A DNA stretch of 64,000 bases from Streptomyces spiralis (GTDB lineage Bacteria; Actinomycetota; Actinomycetes; Streptomycetales; Streptomycetaceae), in assembly GCF_014654675.1 (NCBI RefSeq), contig NZ_BNBC01000005.1:62001-126000 (forward strand). Reading direction: 5' to 3'. The stretch's first letter is position 1. Every line of letters begins with the position of its first letter. Below the pieces are notes generated by a model. It ran no database searches, was not told the DNA's origin, and was given only the letters and a program-made list of their open reading frames with translations. Below, piece by piece: positions 1-9,298 of the stretch. Position numbers and translations under genes: made by a program.

Positions 1-1
1 G

Positions 2-1537
2 CACTGGCTGGACGGGCGGCACGTGCCCGAACTGGACCGGGCGCTCGCCGGACTGCCGCCCGTGGACACCGACCCCCACGTCCGCTTCCTGCACGCCTGC
101 CGCGCCTATCTGGTCAAGGACTGGGAGCAGCTCGTCCGGCACACCGACCCACTGGTCGACGACCCGATGCTGGGCATCGAGGCCGGACTCTTCGGCGGCA
201 TGGCCCGGGTCCGGCTGGAGATGTACGGGCAGGCCGAGCCGCTGCTGTCGGCCTCCCTGATGCGCTGCCGCAGCGAGCAGCCACAGCGCAAGGAACTCAG
301 ATACTGGCTCGCCCGGGCCCACGAGGGCACCGGCCGCAGCGCCGCCGCCCTCCCGCTGTACAGGGCCGTGCACCGGGTCGACCCGGCCTTCATGGACACC
401 TCTGCGCGGCTCGCGGCCATCGCCGAGGGCGACGGATACGACGACACCGCCGATCTCGCGGCGATCACCCTCACCGGTCTCGGGCAGGACTCCGTGGACG
501 GCTCGGACGTCCTGGATCCGCTGTTCGGCACCGAGGGCCGCGACGTGAAGCTCGACCAGCCCGATCCCGCGGCCTCCGGTCCCCTCCCCTCGGCCGCCGA
601 CCCGGCGGTGCGCGAACGGGCCACGGTCGCGGCCGGACCGCTGCCCAGCGGACCCACCGACCCCGCGTTACTCGAGGAGGCGCTCGCCGAGCTCGAGCGC
701 ATGGTGGGTCTGGAACCGGTGAAACGCCAGGTCAAGGCCCTTTCCGCCCAGCTCAACATGGCCCGGTTGCGGGCCGGGCAGGGGCTGCCCGTGCAGCCGC
801 CGAAACGCCACTTCGTCTTCTCCGGCCCCTCGGGCACCGGCAAGACCACCGTCGCCCGCATCCTCGGCCGCGTCTTCTACGCCCTCGGCCTGCTCGGCGG
901 CGACCATCTGGTGGAGGCCCAGCGGGCCGACCTGGTCGGGGAGTATCTGGGCCAGACCGCCGTCAAGGCCAACGAGCTGATCGACTCCGCGATCGGCGGG
1001 GTGCTGTTCGTGGACGAGGCCTACTCGCTGTCCAACTCCGGGTACGGCAAGGGCGACGCCTACGGCGACGAGGCGCTGCAGGTTCTGCTGAAGCGGGCGG
1101 AGGACAACCGGGACCACCTCGTGGTGATCCTCGCCGGCTATCCCGAGGGGATGGACCGGCTGCTCGCCGCCAACCCCGGGCTGTCGTCCCGCTTCACCAC
1201 CCGGGTGGACTTCCCGTCGTACCGGCCCGGGGAACTCACCGAGATCGGCAAGGTGCTCGCCGCGGAGAACGGTGACGTGTGGGACGACGAGGCCCTCGAC
1301 GAGCTGCGCTCGATCGCCGGGCACGTGGTGGACCAGGGGTGGATCGACGAGCTCGGCAACGGGCGGTTTCTGCGGACGCTGTACGAGAAGAGCTGCGCGT
1401 ACCGGGATCTGCGGTTGTCCACGTATCCCGGCACGCTGTCGCGGGACGATCTGGCGACGCTGCGGCTGCCGGATCTGATGCAGGCGTACGGCGAGGTGCT
1501 GTCGGGGCGGGGGCCGCAGGATCCGTCGGCGCTGTGA
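2..1537 (+). CDS. CbbX/EccA-type AAA+ ATPase with N-terminal TPR-like region (5' partial)
   Basis: The frame is open to the left edge, reading HWLDGRHVPEL before the first internal GTG at 23, so the true start lies outside the window. The first ~200 residues are helical and TPR-like, followed by an acidic, proline-rich linker. The C-terminal half is an AAA+ module with Walker A GPSGTGKTT (about residue 277 of the visible part) and Walker B VLFVDEAY, followed by RFTTRVDFPSY, typical of the CbbX/SpoVK/EccA group. EccA proteins with this TPR plus AAA+ layout serve type VII secretion; that role is inferred here, since no secretion genes are nearby. One codon, 668-670, is TTA, so translation may depend on the bldA leucyl-tRNA. 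It faces the CNNM genes across a hairpin. Confidence 0.85.
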   Translation, partial: HWLDGRHVPELDRALAGLPPVDTDPHVRFLHACRAYLVKDWEQLVRHTDPLVDDPMLGIEAGLFGGMARVRLEMYGQAEPLLSASLMRCRSEQPQRKELRYWLARAHEGTGRSAAALPLYRAVHRVDPAFMDTSARLAAIAEGDGYDDTADLAAITLTGLGQDSVDGSDVLDPLFGTEGRDVKLDQPDPAASGPLPSAADPAVRERATVAAGPLPSGPTDPALLEEALAELERMVGLEPVKRQVKALSAQLNMARLRAGQGLPVQPPKRHFVFSGPSGTGKTTVARILGRVFYALGLLGGDHLVEAQRADLVGEYLGQTAVKANELIDSAIGGVLFVDEAYSLSNSGYGKGDAYGDEALQVLLKRAEDNRDHLVVILAGYPEGMDRLLAANPGLSSRFTTRVDFPSYRPGELTEIGKVLAAENGDVWDDEALDELRSIAGHVVDQGWIDELGNGRFLRTLYEKSCAYRDLRLSTYPGTLSRDDLATLRLPDLMQAYGEVLSGRGPQDPSAL

Positions 1538-1565
1538 CGGATCCCGCGGCCCGCTCCCGCCGGCC

Positions 1566-1599
1566 CGCAGCCACGCGGGCGGCACCGCCCGCGGCTGCG
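1566..1599. terminator. Hairpin terminator between convergent genes
   Basis: Arms CGCAGCC + GCGGGCGG and CCGCCCGC + GGCTGCG pair around a 2-nt loop with a 2-nt bulge on one side. It sits 28 nt after the rightward ATPase stop and 4 nt after the leftward CNNM stop, so it can serve both. There is no T-tract, as is common in Streptomyces. Confidence 0.7.
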
Positions 1600-1603
1600 T
1601 CGG

Positions 1604-2689
1604 CTACGTGGCCAGGACCTCCTCCTGGTCCCCGCTGCCGCGGGGTTCCGTGAGGCGGATTTCCGTCGCCACCCGGTGGGCGGGGTCGCGGACCTCGCCC
1701 ACCAGGAGTTCCAGTACGTCCTCCAGGGCCACCACGCCCAGCACCTTGCCGGAGGGGTCGGCGACCTGGGCCAGGTGGGTGGCCGCACGGCGCATGACGG
1801 TCAGCGCGTCGTCCAGCGGCAGCTCGGAGCGGAGCGTCGCCATCGGGCGCCATATCCGCTGCGGCACGGCGCGGTCGGAGTCCTCCAGGTCGAGGACGTC
1901 CTTGACGTGCAGATAGCCCATGAACGGGCCGTTCTCCGCGGCGACCGGGAAGCGGGAGTACCCGGTGCGGGCGGTGAGCGCGACGACCTCGCCCGGGGTG
2001 ACCGACGGGCTGACGGTCACCAGCGCCTCACGGCCGAGGAGCACGTCCAGGACCGGGCGGGAGCCCAGCTCCAGCGCGTCCTCCAGCCGCTCCTGCTCCT
2101 CGGGGTCCAGCAGCCCGGCCTGACCGGAGTCCTCCACCAGGCGGTTGAGCTGCTCGCTGGTGAAGGCGGCCTCGACCTCGTCCTTGGGTTCGACGCGGAA
2201 GAGCCGCAGGATCCCCTTGGCACAGGCGCCGAGCGCCACGGTGACCGGCTTGCAGACGCGGGCGAAGGCGACCAGGCCGGGGCTGAGCCACAGCGCGGCC
2301 TTCTCCGGCGCGGCCATGGCGAGGTTCTTCGGCACCATCTCGCCGATGACCAGGTGGAAGAAGACCACGGCCGCGAGCGCGATGACGTAGCCGAGCGGGT
2401 GGACCATGCCGTCGGGCAGGTGCATCCGGGCGAACACCGGCTCCAGCAGGTGCGCCACCGTCGGTTCGGCGACCGCGCCCAGGGTCAGTGAGCAGACGGT
2501 GATGCCGAACTGGGCGGCGGCCATCATCTGCGGCAGCCGCTCCAGGCCGTAGAGCACCTGGCGGGCCCGCGCCGTGCCGAGCGGTTCGATCTGGCTGCGG
2601 CGGACGGAGACGAGCGCGAACTCGGCGCCGACGAAGAAGCCGTTGACGAGGACGAGCAGCGCGGCGAAGAACAGTTGGAGGACGCTCAT
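1604..2689 (-). CDS. CNNM/CBS-domain membrane protein (hemolysin-like), second gene of pair
   Basis: 361 residues. It starts MSVLQLFFAALLVLVNGFFVGAEF-like, with about four hydrophobic segments forming a CNNM (DUF21) transmembrane domain, then tandem CBS domains (for example SRFPVAAENGPFMGYLHVKD and VLGVVALEDVLELLVGEV). It lacks the C-terminal CorC_HlyC domain present in its upstream neighbour. CNNM proteins are linked to Mg2+/divalent-cation efflux; the old 'hemolysin' name is historical. Its ATG overlaps the upstream gene's TGA (ATGA), so the two are co-translated and probably form a heteromer. The substrate is inferred from the family only. Confidence 0.9.
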   Translation of the reverse strand: MSVLQLFFAALLVLVNGFFVGAEFALVSVRRSQIEPLGTARARQVLYGLERLPQMMAAAQFGITVCSLTLGAVAEPTVAHLLEPVFARMHLPDGMVHPLGYVIALAAVVFFHLVIGEMVPKNLAMAAPEKAALWLSPGLVAFARVCKPVTVALGACAKGILRLFRVEPKDEVEAAFTSEQLNRLVEDSGQAGLLDPEEQERLEDALELGSRPVLDVLLGREALVTVSPSVTPGEVVALTARTGYSRFPVAAENGPFMGYLHVKDVLDLEDSDRAVPQRIWRPMATLRSELPLDDALTVMRRAATHLAQVADPSGKVLGVVALEDVLELLVGEVRDPAHRVATEIRLTEPRGSGDQEEVLAT

Positions 2690-4032
2690 CGGGCGGCCTC
2701 CACCATGCTCGCGACGGCGTCGGTGACGGGCGCGGTCCGCACCAGGCGGACGCGCTCGGCGCGGTAGTGCCCGACCTGGCGCACGGACAGCCGCCAGCCC
2801 GGCAGCTCCGCCCGGTCGCCGGCGGCCGGGATCCGGCCCAGCAGATCGGCGACCAGACCGGCGACGGTCTCGTAGGGGCCTTCGGGCGCGTCGAGGCCGA
2901 TGCGCTTGAGCAGGTCGACGCGGCAGCCGCCGTCGACGTCCCAGGCGGGCCGGCCGTCCTCCGGCGGTGCGGGGGCGAGCTCGGGCACGTCCTTGGCGTC
3001 GTGCTCGTCGCGGACCTCGCCGACGAGTTCCTCGACGATGTCCTCGAGCGTGACGACGCCCGCGGTGCCGCCGTACTCGTCGACTACGACCGCGATGGGC
3101 TGCTCGCTGCGCAGCTGGGCGAGCAGCGGCTGCACCGGCAGGGTCTCGGGGACCAGCAGGGCCGGGCGGGCGATACGGCCGACGGGGGTGCGCAGCCTGT
3201 CGTGCACCGGGACCGCGAGGGCGTCCTTGAGGTGGACCATGCCGACGATCTCGTCGATCTTCTCGTGGTAGACGGGGAAGCGGGACAGGCCGGTGGCGCG
3301 GGTCAGGTTGACGACGTCCTCGGCGGTCGCCGAGGACTGCAGGGCGCTGACCTTCACGCGCGGGGTCATGACGTGCTGCGCGGTCAGCTCGCCCAGGGAC
3401 AGCGTGCGGACGAACAGGTCGGCCGTGTCCTGCTCCAGCGCGCCGGCCTGGGCCGAGTGGCGGGCCAGGGAGACCAGCTCGCCGGGGGTGCGCGCGGAGG
3501 CCAGCTCCTCCGTCGGCTCGACGCCGAGGGCCCGCACCAGCCGGTTGGCGACGGTGTTGAGCGCGGCGATCACCGGGCGGAACAGGCGCGAGAACAGGTG
3601 CTGCGGGCCGGCGACGAACCGGGCGACCTGCAGCGGCCTGGACACCGCCCAGTTCTTGGGCACGAGCTCGCCGATCACCATCTGGAGCGCGGAGGCGAGC
3701 AGCATCCCCACGACCACGGCGACGCCGGAGACGGCGCCCTCGGGGACGCCGATCGCGGTGAAGGGCCGGCTCAGCAGGTCGGCCAGCGCCGGTTCGGCGA
3801 GCATGCCGACGACCAGGGAGGTGATGGTGATGCCGAGCTGGGTGCCGGACAGCTGGAAGGACAGCTCACCCAGCGACTCGACGACCGTACCGGCGCGCTT
3901 GTCGCCGTCGGCGGCCGCCTTCTCGGCGTCCGGGCGCTCGACCGTCACCAGGCCGAATTCGGCCGCGACGAAGAAGCCGTTGGCGAGGATGAGCAGGAAG
4001 GCCGCTCCCAGGAGCAGCAGGGGGATGGTCAT
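2686..4032 (-). CDS. CNNM/CBS/CorC_HlyC membrane protein (hemolysin-like), first gene of pair
   Basis: 448 residues. The N-terminal CNNM domain has several membrane segments (MTIPLLLLGAAFLLILANGF and later stretches), followed by two CBS domains (SRFPVYHEKIDEIVGMVHLKD; VVVDEYGGTAGVVTLEDIVEELVGEV) and a C-terminal CorC_HlyC domain around VDGGCRVDLLKRIG. This is the full-length member of the tandem pair; the downstream paralogue lacks the last domain. The family role is Mg2+/Co2+ transport or its modulation at the cytoplasmic membrane. The ATG at 4032 is the natural start, directly before the first membrane helix. The 230-nt upstream gap carries the terminator of the preceding leftward gene. 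Confidence 0.9.
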   Translation of the reverse strand: MTIPLLLLGAAFLLILANGFFVAAEFGLVTVERPDAEKAAADGDKRAGTVVESLGELSFQLSGTQLGITITSLVVGMLAEPALADLLSRPFTAIGVPEGAVSGVAVVVGMLLASALQMVIGELVPKNWAVSRPLQVARFVAGPQHLFSRLFRPVIAALNTVANRLVRALGVEPTEELASARTPGELVSLARHSAQAGALEQDTADLFVRTLSLGELTAQHVMTPRVKVSALQSSATAEDVVNLTRATGLSRFPVYHEKIDEIVGMVHLKDALAVPVHDRLRTPVGRIARPALLVPETLPVQPLLAQLRSEQPIAVVVDEYGGTAGVVTLEDIVEELVGEVRDEHDAKDVPELAPAPPEDGRPAWDVDGGCRVDLLKRIGLDAPEGPYETVAGLVADLLGRIPAAGDRAELPGWRLSVRQVGHYRAERVRLVRTAPVTDAVASMVEAAR

Positions 4033-4187
4033 GATGCCGCCGCCTCCGCGTGCGCGCGGACCTCGGTGTCGGGGTCCGCGCTATGTCGGCAGGGGGCGGC
4101 GCAGGTACTACAGGACGATCCGTCCATCGCCGGAGGGAGTCACTCCTCGGGTAGCAGGAGCCCCTGGCGCCGGTCGGAGCTCAGGGG

Positions 4188-4213
4188 CGGAGGCGCCGCG
4201 AAAAACGCCTCCG
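4188..4213 (-). terminator. Terminator-like hairpin after the PH-domain gene
   Basis: Perfect 8-bp arms CGGAGGCG (4188-4195) and CGCCTCCG (4206-4213) enclose a 10-nt loop containing an A/T run. It lies about 50 nt beyond the stop of the leftward gene at 4266 and upstream of the CNNM pair, so it separates the his/PH transcript from the CNNM transcript. Confidence 0.6.
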
Positions 4214-4265
4214 TCAACAGATTAATCAAGACCCGGCCCTGTGTGTCAGGGTGGACGTCCCCGAG

Positions 4266-4733
4266 TCAGCCCTGAGGTTCACCCTCGGACCGCTCGGGGT
4301 CGTGGACGGAGCGGGCCTCGACCAGGGCGCGCAGGGCGCGTGCGTCGGCGATCGCGCGCTGTTTGGCGATGCCGGGCTGGATGCCGAGGGCGGGCATGCT
4401 GGTGCCGTCGCTGAGGTTGAGGAACACCCACGGGTCGCCGGGGCGCAGGTTCACCTGCAGGATCTCCGGCCACTCCAGATGGCGCCTGCCGGCGATGTTG
4501 ACGACGGTGACCCCGGAGTCGTCGACGACGACCTTGGGCCGGGCGAGCAGTACCAGCACCCCGAACAGGAGTGCGCCCGTGAAGATGAAGCTGATGCGTT
4601 CACCGGGGCTGAGCTGCTCCAGCAGCAGCGCTACGACCGTGATCACCACGAAGATCGCCACCCCGGCCGTGAGCAGCACCGCGCGGGTCTGCGCCGGCCG
4701 GAACGTGACGGGGAGTGCGGGCAGGTCGGACAT
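4266..4733 (-). CDS. PH-domain (bacterial PH) membrane protein
   Basis: 155 residues. Two adjacent hydrophobic segments near the N-terminus (TAGVAIFVVITVVALLLEQL and ISFIFTGALLFGVLVLLA) are followed by a short beta-rich domain (VVVDDSGVTVVNIAGRRHLEWPEI) that fits the bacterial PH superfamily. The aromatic WPEI motif before the repeated strands is typical of small actinobacterial PH-like proteins. It is last in the run hisG-PH, 52 nt after hisG, and is followed by a terminator hairpin. The biochemical function is unknown, with no catalytic residues visible. It is probably anchored in the cytoplasmic membrane with the PH-like part inside. Confidence 0.8.
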   Translation of the reverse strand: MSDLPALPVTFRPAQTRAVLLTAGVAIFVVITVVALLLEQLSPGERISFIFTGALLFGVLVLLARPKVVVDDSGVTVVNIAGRRHLEWPEILQVNLRPGDPWVFLNLSDGTSMPALGIQPGIAKQRAIADARALRALVEARSVHDPERSEGEPQG

Positions 4734-4785
4734 CGTCGTGGACCCTCTCTGACCTTCTGCGTGCCTCTCGTGACCGTCCGGCCGC

Positions 4786-5634
4786 TCAGAGGCGGCAGGC
4801 GTGGATGGCCGTGGTCAGGATGGCGCGGGCGCCGATGGCGTACAGGTCGTCCATGATCCGCTGAGCCTCCCTGGCCGGGACCATGGCGCGGACGGCGACC
4901 CAGCCCTCGTTGTGCAGCGGGGAGACGGTCGGGGACTCCAGGCCCGGGGTCAGCGCGACGGCCTTCTCCAGCTGCTCGACCCGGCAGTCGTAGTCCATCA
5001 TCACGTACGTCCGGGCGACCAGGACGCCCTGGAGGCGGCGCAGGAACTGCTGCACCTTGGGTTCCTCGGCGTCCGCGCCGGTGCGGCGGACGACGATCGC
5101 CTCGGACTTCATGATCGGCTCGCCGATGACCTCCAGGCCGGCGTTGCGCAGCGAGGTGCCGGTCTCGACGACGTCGGCGATGACCTCGGCGACGCCCAGC
5201 TCGATGGCGGTCTCCACGGCGCCGTCGAGGTGGACGACGGAGGCATCGATGCCGTTGTCGGCGAGGTGCTTGGCGACGATGCCCTCGTAGGAGGTCGCGA
5301 CCGTCATGCCGTTCAGGTCCGCCACGCCGTTCGCGGTGCCGGGCTTGGTGGCGTAGCGGAAGGTGGAGCGGGCGAAGCCGAGAGGCAGGATCTCCTCGGC
5401 GTTGGCGCCGGAGTCGATGAGCAGGTCGCGGCCGGTGATGCCGATGTCGAGGCGGCCGGAGGAGACGTAGATCGCGATGTCGCGGGGGCGGAGGTAGAAG
5501 AACTCCACCTCGTTCTCCGGGTCGACGATCCGCAGTTCCTTGGACTCGCGGCGCTGCTGGTAGCCGGCCTCATGCAGCATGTCCGCCGCAGGGCCGGAGA
5601 GTGAACCCTTGTTGGGGACGGCGATGCGCAGCAT
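4786..5634 (-). CDS. hisG: ATP phosphoribosyltransferase, long form
   Basis: 282 residues. It catalyses the first step of histidine synthesis, joining ATP and PRPP to give phosphoribosyl-ATP. The start MLRIAVPNKGSLSG is diagnostic, and DIGITGRDLL and EVIADVVETGTSLRNAGLEV cover the substrate and PRPP-binding regions. The length includes the C-terminal ACT-like regulatory domain (ending AIGARAILTTAIHACRL), so this is the long, histidine-inhibited type that needs no HisZ. It follows hisE by 55 nt in the same direction, pairing the first and second pathway enzymes. The other his genes are not in the window. Confidence 0.97.
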   Translation of the reverse strand: MLRIAVPNKGSLSGPAADMLHEAGYQQRRESKELRIVDPENEVEFFYLRPRDIAIYVSSGRLDIGITGRDLLIDSGANAEEILPLGFARSTFRYATKPGTANGVADLNGMTVATSYEGIVAKHLADNGIDASVVHLDGAVETAIELGVAEVIADVVETGTSLRNAGLEVIGEPIMKSEAIVVRRTGADAEEPKVQQFLRRLQGVLVARTYVMMDYDCRVEQLEKAVALTPGLESPTVSPLHNEGWVAVRAMVPAREAQRIMDDLYAIGARAILTTAIHACRL

Positions 5635-5689
5635 GAGGTCGGCTTCCTTTGCGTGAAGGGGGTTTCTACGGCTTCTTACAGCAGGCGGG

Positions 5690-5962
5690 TTACAGGTGGG
5701 CGTAGACGTCGTCCAGGGAGATGCCGCGGGCGACCATCATCACCTGGACGTGGTAGAGCAGCTGCGAGATCTCCTCGGCGGCCGCCTCCTTGCCCTCGTA
5801 CTCGGCGGCCATCCAGACCTCCGCGGCCTCCTCGACGACCTTCTTGCCGATGGCATGCACCCCCTTGCCCACCAGCTCGGCGGTGCGGGAGGTGGCGGGG
5901 TCGCCGTGGGCGGCCTTGTGCTGGAGCTCCGTGAAGAGATCCTCGAACGTCTTCTTGGACAT
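5690..5962 (-). CDS. hisE: Phosphoribosyl-ATP pyrophosphatase
   Basis: 90 residues. It hydrolyses phosphoribosyl-ATP to phosphoribosyl-AMP, the second step of histidine synthesis. The all-alpha MazG-like fold is recognisable from [20 protein letters not shown] (metal-binding EExxE-like helix) and the downstream [26 protein letters not shown]. The length is normal for the stand-alone actinobacterial form, in which HisI is separate. It lies between ribH (34 nt upstream) and hisG (55 nt downstream), so histidine and riboflavin genes may be partly co-transcribed. Confidence 0.96.
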   Translation of the reverse strand: MSKKTFEDLFTELQHKAAHGDPATSRTAELVGKGVHAIGKKVVEEAAEVWMAAEYEGKEAAAEEISQLLYHVQVMMVARGISLDDVYAHL

Positions 5963-5996
5963 GGTGCTGCTAACCCTACGCGCTCCGGGCCGCTCC

Positions 5997-6482
5997 TCAG
6001 CGCCAGGGTTCGGATACTGAACGCAGCGTGGCGGCCGTCGCGACCGCCGCGGTCACCGCCTCGTGGCCCTTGTCCTCGCTGGAACCCGCCAGGCCGGCCC
6101 GGTCCAGGGCCTGTTCCTCGGTGTCGCAGGTGAGCACGCCGAAGCCGACGGGCACGCCGGTCTCGACCGACACCTGGGTCAGACCGTTGGTGACGCCCTG
6201 GCAGACGTAGTCGAAGTGCGGGGTGCCGCCGCGGATGACGACACCGAGGGCCACGACCGCGTCGTAGCCGCGGCCCGCCAGCACCTTCGCCACCACCGGG
6301 AGCTCGAAGCTGCCGGGGACCCTGAGCAGGGTCGGCTCGTCGATCCCCAGCTCGTGCAGGGCGCGCAGGGCGCCGTCCACCAGTCCGTCCATCACCTTCT
6401 CGTGCCACTGTGCCGCGATGACGGCGACCCTGAGGTCCCCGACGTTCCGGACGGACAGTTCCGGTGCACCCTTGCCGCTCAC
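5997..6482 (-). CDS. ribH: 6,7-dimethyl-8-ribityllumazine synthase
   Basis: 161 residues from a GTG start at 6482. It condenses 5-amino-6-ribitylaminouracil with 3,4-dihydroxy-2-butanone 4-phosphate to make lumazine, the precursor used by riboflavin synthase. Family marks: [16 protein letters not shown] at the N-terminus, [33 protein letters not shown] with the catalytic histidine region, and [18 protein letters not shown]. It is the last rib gene, 30 nt after ribBA, and so under the upstream FMN riboswitch unless an internal promoter exists. Confidence 0.97.
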   Translation of the reverse strand: MSGKGAPELSVRNVGDLRVAVIAAQWHEKVMDGLVDGALRALHELGIDEPTLLRVPGSFELPVVAKVLAGRGYDAVVALGVVIRGGTPHFDYVCQGVTNGLTQVSVETGVPVGFGVLTCDTEEQALDRAGLAGSSEDKGHEAVTAAVATAATLRSVSEPWR

Positions 6483-6512
6483 GTGTCTCCTCAGTTCCTG
6501 GTCTTACTGGTC

Positions 6513-7895
6513 TTACTGGTTACCGCAGGTGGCCGCGGTCGCGGCCACGGAGGCCGGCGCCGCCTCGGCCTCGGCGGAAGCCGGGGCCGGGGTGTCCAGC
6601 CAGGGCAGGTCGTGCCCCATCCGGTCCCGCTTGGTGCGCAGGTAGCGGAGGTTGTACTCGCCCGCCTGGACGGGCATGGGCTCCCGTCCGGTGACCTTGA
6701 TGCCGTGGCGCAGCAGCGCCTCGGTCTTGTCGGGGTTGTTGGTCATCAGGCGGACGCCGGTGACCCCGAGGTCCTCGAGGATCTGCGCGCCGGCGCCGTA
6801 GTCGCGGGCGTCGGCGGGCAGGCCGAGTTCGAGGTTGGCGTCCAGCGTGTCGCGGCCGCGCTCCTGGAGCTCGTAGGCCCGCAGCTTGGACATCAGGCCG
6901 ATGCCGCGCCCCTCGTGGCCGCGCAGATAGACCACCACTCCCCTGCCCTCGGCCTGGATGCGTTCCAGGGCGGCGTCCAGCTGGGGGCCGCAGTCGCAGC
7001 GCAGCGAGCCGAAGACGTCGCCGGTCAGGCACTCGGAGTGGACCCGGACCAGGACGTCCTCGCCGTCGCCGATCTCACCGTGGACGAGGGCGACGTGCTC
7101 GACGCCGTCGGCGGTGGAGCGGTAGCCGTACGCCGTGAAGACACCGTGCCGGGTGGGCAGGTTGACCTCGGCCTCGCGGCGGACGGTGGGCTCGCCGACG
7201 GGGGACTCGCTGCCGCGCCGGTAGGCGATCAGGTCCGCGATGGAGATGATCGTCAGACCGTGCTTGCGGGCGAAGACCATCAGTTCGGGCAGGCGCAGCA
7301 TCCGGCCGTCCTCGCCGGCGATCTCGACGATCGCACCGGCCGGGCGCAGCCCCGCGAGCCGGGCCAGGTCGACGGCGGCCTCGGTGTGGCCGTCGCGGAC
7401 CAGCACACCGCCGGGCCTGGCGCGCAGCGGGAAGACATGGCCGGGGCGGACCAGGTCGGTCGGCTCGGCCGTGCCGCTCGCCAGCAGCTGGAGGGTGGTG
7501 GCGCGGTCGGCGGCGGAGATGCCGGTGGTGACGCCGTGGGCGGCGGAGGCGTCGACGGAGACCGTGAAGGCGGTCTTCATCGACTCGGTGTTGTCCTCCA
7601 CCATCTGCGGCAGCCTCAGCCGGTCCAGTTCCTCGCCCTCCATGGGGGCGCAGATCAGGCCGCGGCACTCGCTCATCATGAAGGCGACGATCTCGGGGGT
7701 CGCCATCTCGGCGGCGATGACGAGGTCGCCCTCGTTCTCGCGGTCCTCGTCGTCGACGACCACGACGGGGCGGCCGGCCGCGATGTCGGCGACGGCCTGC
7801 TCGACCGGGTCGAGCGTGAAGTCCTCGACGGTGTCGGTGCCGTAGGCGCCGGCGTTGTAGGCGTCGGTGTTGTACAGGATGGGTGCCGCGGTCAT
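6513..7895 (-). CDS. ribBA: Bifunctional DHBP synthase / GTP cyclohydrolase II
   Basis: 460 residues starting [11 protein letters not shown]. The frame is open further upstream, but the ATG at 7895 has a GGAAGGAG site 7 nt before it and its A overlaps the ribM stop (ATGA). The N-terminal half is RibB ([26 protein letters not shown]-like [14 protein letters not shown]), converting ribulose 5-phosphate to DHBP. The C-terminal half is RibA ([20 protein letters not shown] with the zinc cysteines, [16 protein letters not shown]), opening GTP. The two activities supply both precursors of the ribH reaction. The extra 15-20 N-terminal residues ([10 protein letters not shown]) are low-complexity. Confidence 0.97.
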   Translation of the reverse strand: MTAAPILYNTDAYNAGAYGTDTVEDFTLDPVEQAVADIAAGRPVVVVDDEDRENEGDLVIAAEMATPEIVAFMMSECRGLICAPMEGEELDRLRLPQMVEDNTESMKTAFTVSVDASAAHGVTTGISAADRATTLQLLASGTAEPTDLVRPGHVFPLRARPGGVLVRDGHTEAAVDLARLAGLRPAGAIVEIAGEDGRMLRLPELMVFARKHGLTIISIADLIAYRRGSESPVGEPTVRREAEVNLPTRHGVFTAYGYRSTADGVEHVALVHGEIGDGEDVLVRVHSECLTGDVFGSLRCDCGPQLDAALERIQAEGRGVVVYLRGHEGRGIGLMSKLRAYELQERGRDTLDANLELGLPADARDYGAGAQILEDLGVTGVRLMTNNPDKTEALLRHGIKVTGREPMPVQAGEYNLRYLRTKRDRMGHDLPWLDTPAPASAEAEAAPASVAATAATCGNQ

Positions 7896-8536
7896 GCGGG
7901 CGCTCCTTCCGGGACGGGCTGCGCGGCTCGGCGGGAGCGCAGCCACCAGTCGCGCATGCCCCACAGGACGAGCGCGCCGTAGATGACGTAGACGAAGCCG
8001 GAGAAGGCGAAGCCGTTGGCGAAGTTGAGCGGGACGCCGACGACGTCGACGAGCAGCCAGGCGAACCAGAACTCGACCATGCCGCGCGCCTGGGCGTACA
8101 TGGCGACGATGGTGCCGACGAAGATGTAGGCGTCGGGCCAGGGGTCCCAGGACAGGGACGGGTAGGCCTTGAACACGGCGGCGACCGCGACCGTGCCGAC
8201 GGCGGCGGCGCCGAGCAGGACCGCCCGCTCGCGCCAGGTGGCGAACCGTACGGCGATGTGGCCGTCCGCCGCCTGGTCCTTGCCGCGGTTCCACTGCCAC
8301 CAGCCGTAGACCGCGACGACCATCACGACGATCTGCTTGCCGGCGCTGCCGGAGAGATGGGCGGTGGCGAAGGCGGCGAAGAGGATCAGACCGGACAGGA
8401 ACTGGGTGGGCCAGCTCCATATGGAGCGTCGCCAGCCGAACGCCAGGCCGAGCAGGCCGATGACGTTGCCGATCATGTCGGACCACTTGATGTGCTGGCC
8501 CAGAAGGGTGAACGCCTCGGAGTTGAGCCAGTTCAC
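7892..8536 (-). CDS. ribM: PnuC-family riboflavin transporter (RibM-like)
   Basis: 214 residues from GTG 8536, which overlaps the ribE stop (GTGA); its own stop overlaps the ribBA start. About seven hydrophobic segments, with aromatic motifs typical of PnuC transporters ([42 protein letters not shown]). In S. davawensis and corynebacteria, a PnuC homologue in this exact position (ribE-ribM-ribBA-ribH) is RibM, an energy-independent riboflavin facilitator. The assignment rests on that context, since PnuC sequence alone cannot separate riboflavin from nicotinamide riboside. Its place behind the FMN riboswitch supports a flavin substrate. Confidence 0.88.
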   Translation of the reverse strand: MNWLNSEAFTLLGQHIKWSDMIGNVIGLLGLAFGWRRSIWSWPTQFLSGLILFAAFATAHLSGSAGKQIVVMVVAVYGWWQWNRGKDQAADGHIAVRFATWRERAVLLGAAAVGTVAVAAVFKAYPSLSWDPWPDAYIFVGTIVAMYAQARGMVEFWFAWLLVDVVGVPLNFANGFAFSGFVYVIYGALVLWGMRDWWLRSRRAAQPVPEGAPA

Positions 8537-9141
8537 TTGCCGGCCCCCTGCGCACGGTCGCCGAGCAGCCGCTCGACGTACTTGGCGACGACGTCGACCT
8601 CGAGGTTGACCGGGTCGCCGGGCTGCTTCAGACCAAGCGTGGTCAGGGCGAGGGTGGTGGGGATGAGGCTGACGGTGAAGTGGTCGGCGCCGGCGTCGAC
8701 GACGGTGAGGCTGATGCCGTCGACCGTGATGGAACCCTTCTCTACGACGTAGCGCGCGAGTTCCGCCGGCAACGAGATCTTCACGATCTCCCAGTGCTCG
8801 GAGGGGGTGCGGTCCAGGATCGTGCCGGTGCCGTCGACGTGTCCCTGCACGATGTGCCCGCCGAGACGCGCGCCGACGGCGGTGGGGCGTTCGAGGTTGA
8901 CGCGCGAGCCGACGGCGAGGACGCCGAGGCTGGAGCGCTTGAGGGTCTCCGCCATGACGTCGGCGGTGAACTCGTCGCCCTCGTGTTCGACGACGGTGAG
9001 ACAGACCCCGTTCACGGCGATGGAGTCGCCGTGCTGTGCGCCCTGGGTCACGACGGGTCCGCGGAGCCTGAAGCGAGCGGCGTCGCCAAGGTTCTCGACG
9101 GCGGTGACCTCGCCCAGCTCTTCGACGATTCCGGTGAACAC
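8533..9141 (-). CDS. ribE: Riboflavin synthase alpha chain
   Basis: 202 residues from a GTG start ([12 protein letters not shown]), chosen because the family starts MFTGIVE and an AGGAGG box lies 8-13 nt upstream. It dismutates two lumazines to riboflavin plus the ribitylaminopyrimidine. Two internally repeated lumazine-binding halves are visible: [12 protein letters not shown] with [11 protein letters not shown], and [17 protein letters not shown]. It is the first gene of the riboflavin operon, preceded by a 157-nt leader after the FMN riboswitch. The tail overlaps ribM by 4 nt. Confidence 0.96.
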   Translation of the reverse strand: MFTGIVEELGEVTAVENLGDAARFRLRGPVVTQGAQHGDSIAVNGVCLTVVEHEGDEFTADVMAETLKRSSLGVLAVGSRVNLERPTAVGARLGGHIVQGHVDGTGTILDRTPSEHWEIVKISLPAELARYVVEKGSITVDGISLTVVDAGADHFTVSLIPTTLALTTLGLKQPGDPVNLEVDVVAKYVERLLGDRAQGAGK

Positions 9142-9298
9142 TTCCCGGGTCCTCCTGCCTCTTCGGGCACGGACTCCGGGGCTGTCGATGACGACAGAGG
9201 ACACGAGCGAGAACACTCTGTACGGCGACGCCGGACGGCAACTCGCCGTGAGGGCGAGCCCGTAGACGGCGGCGCGCACACATACGTGCCCGCTCGCC

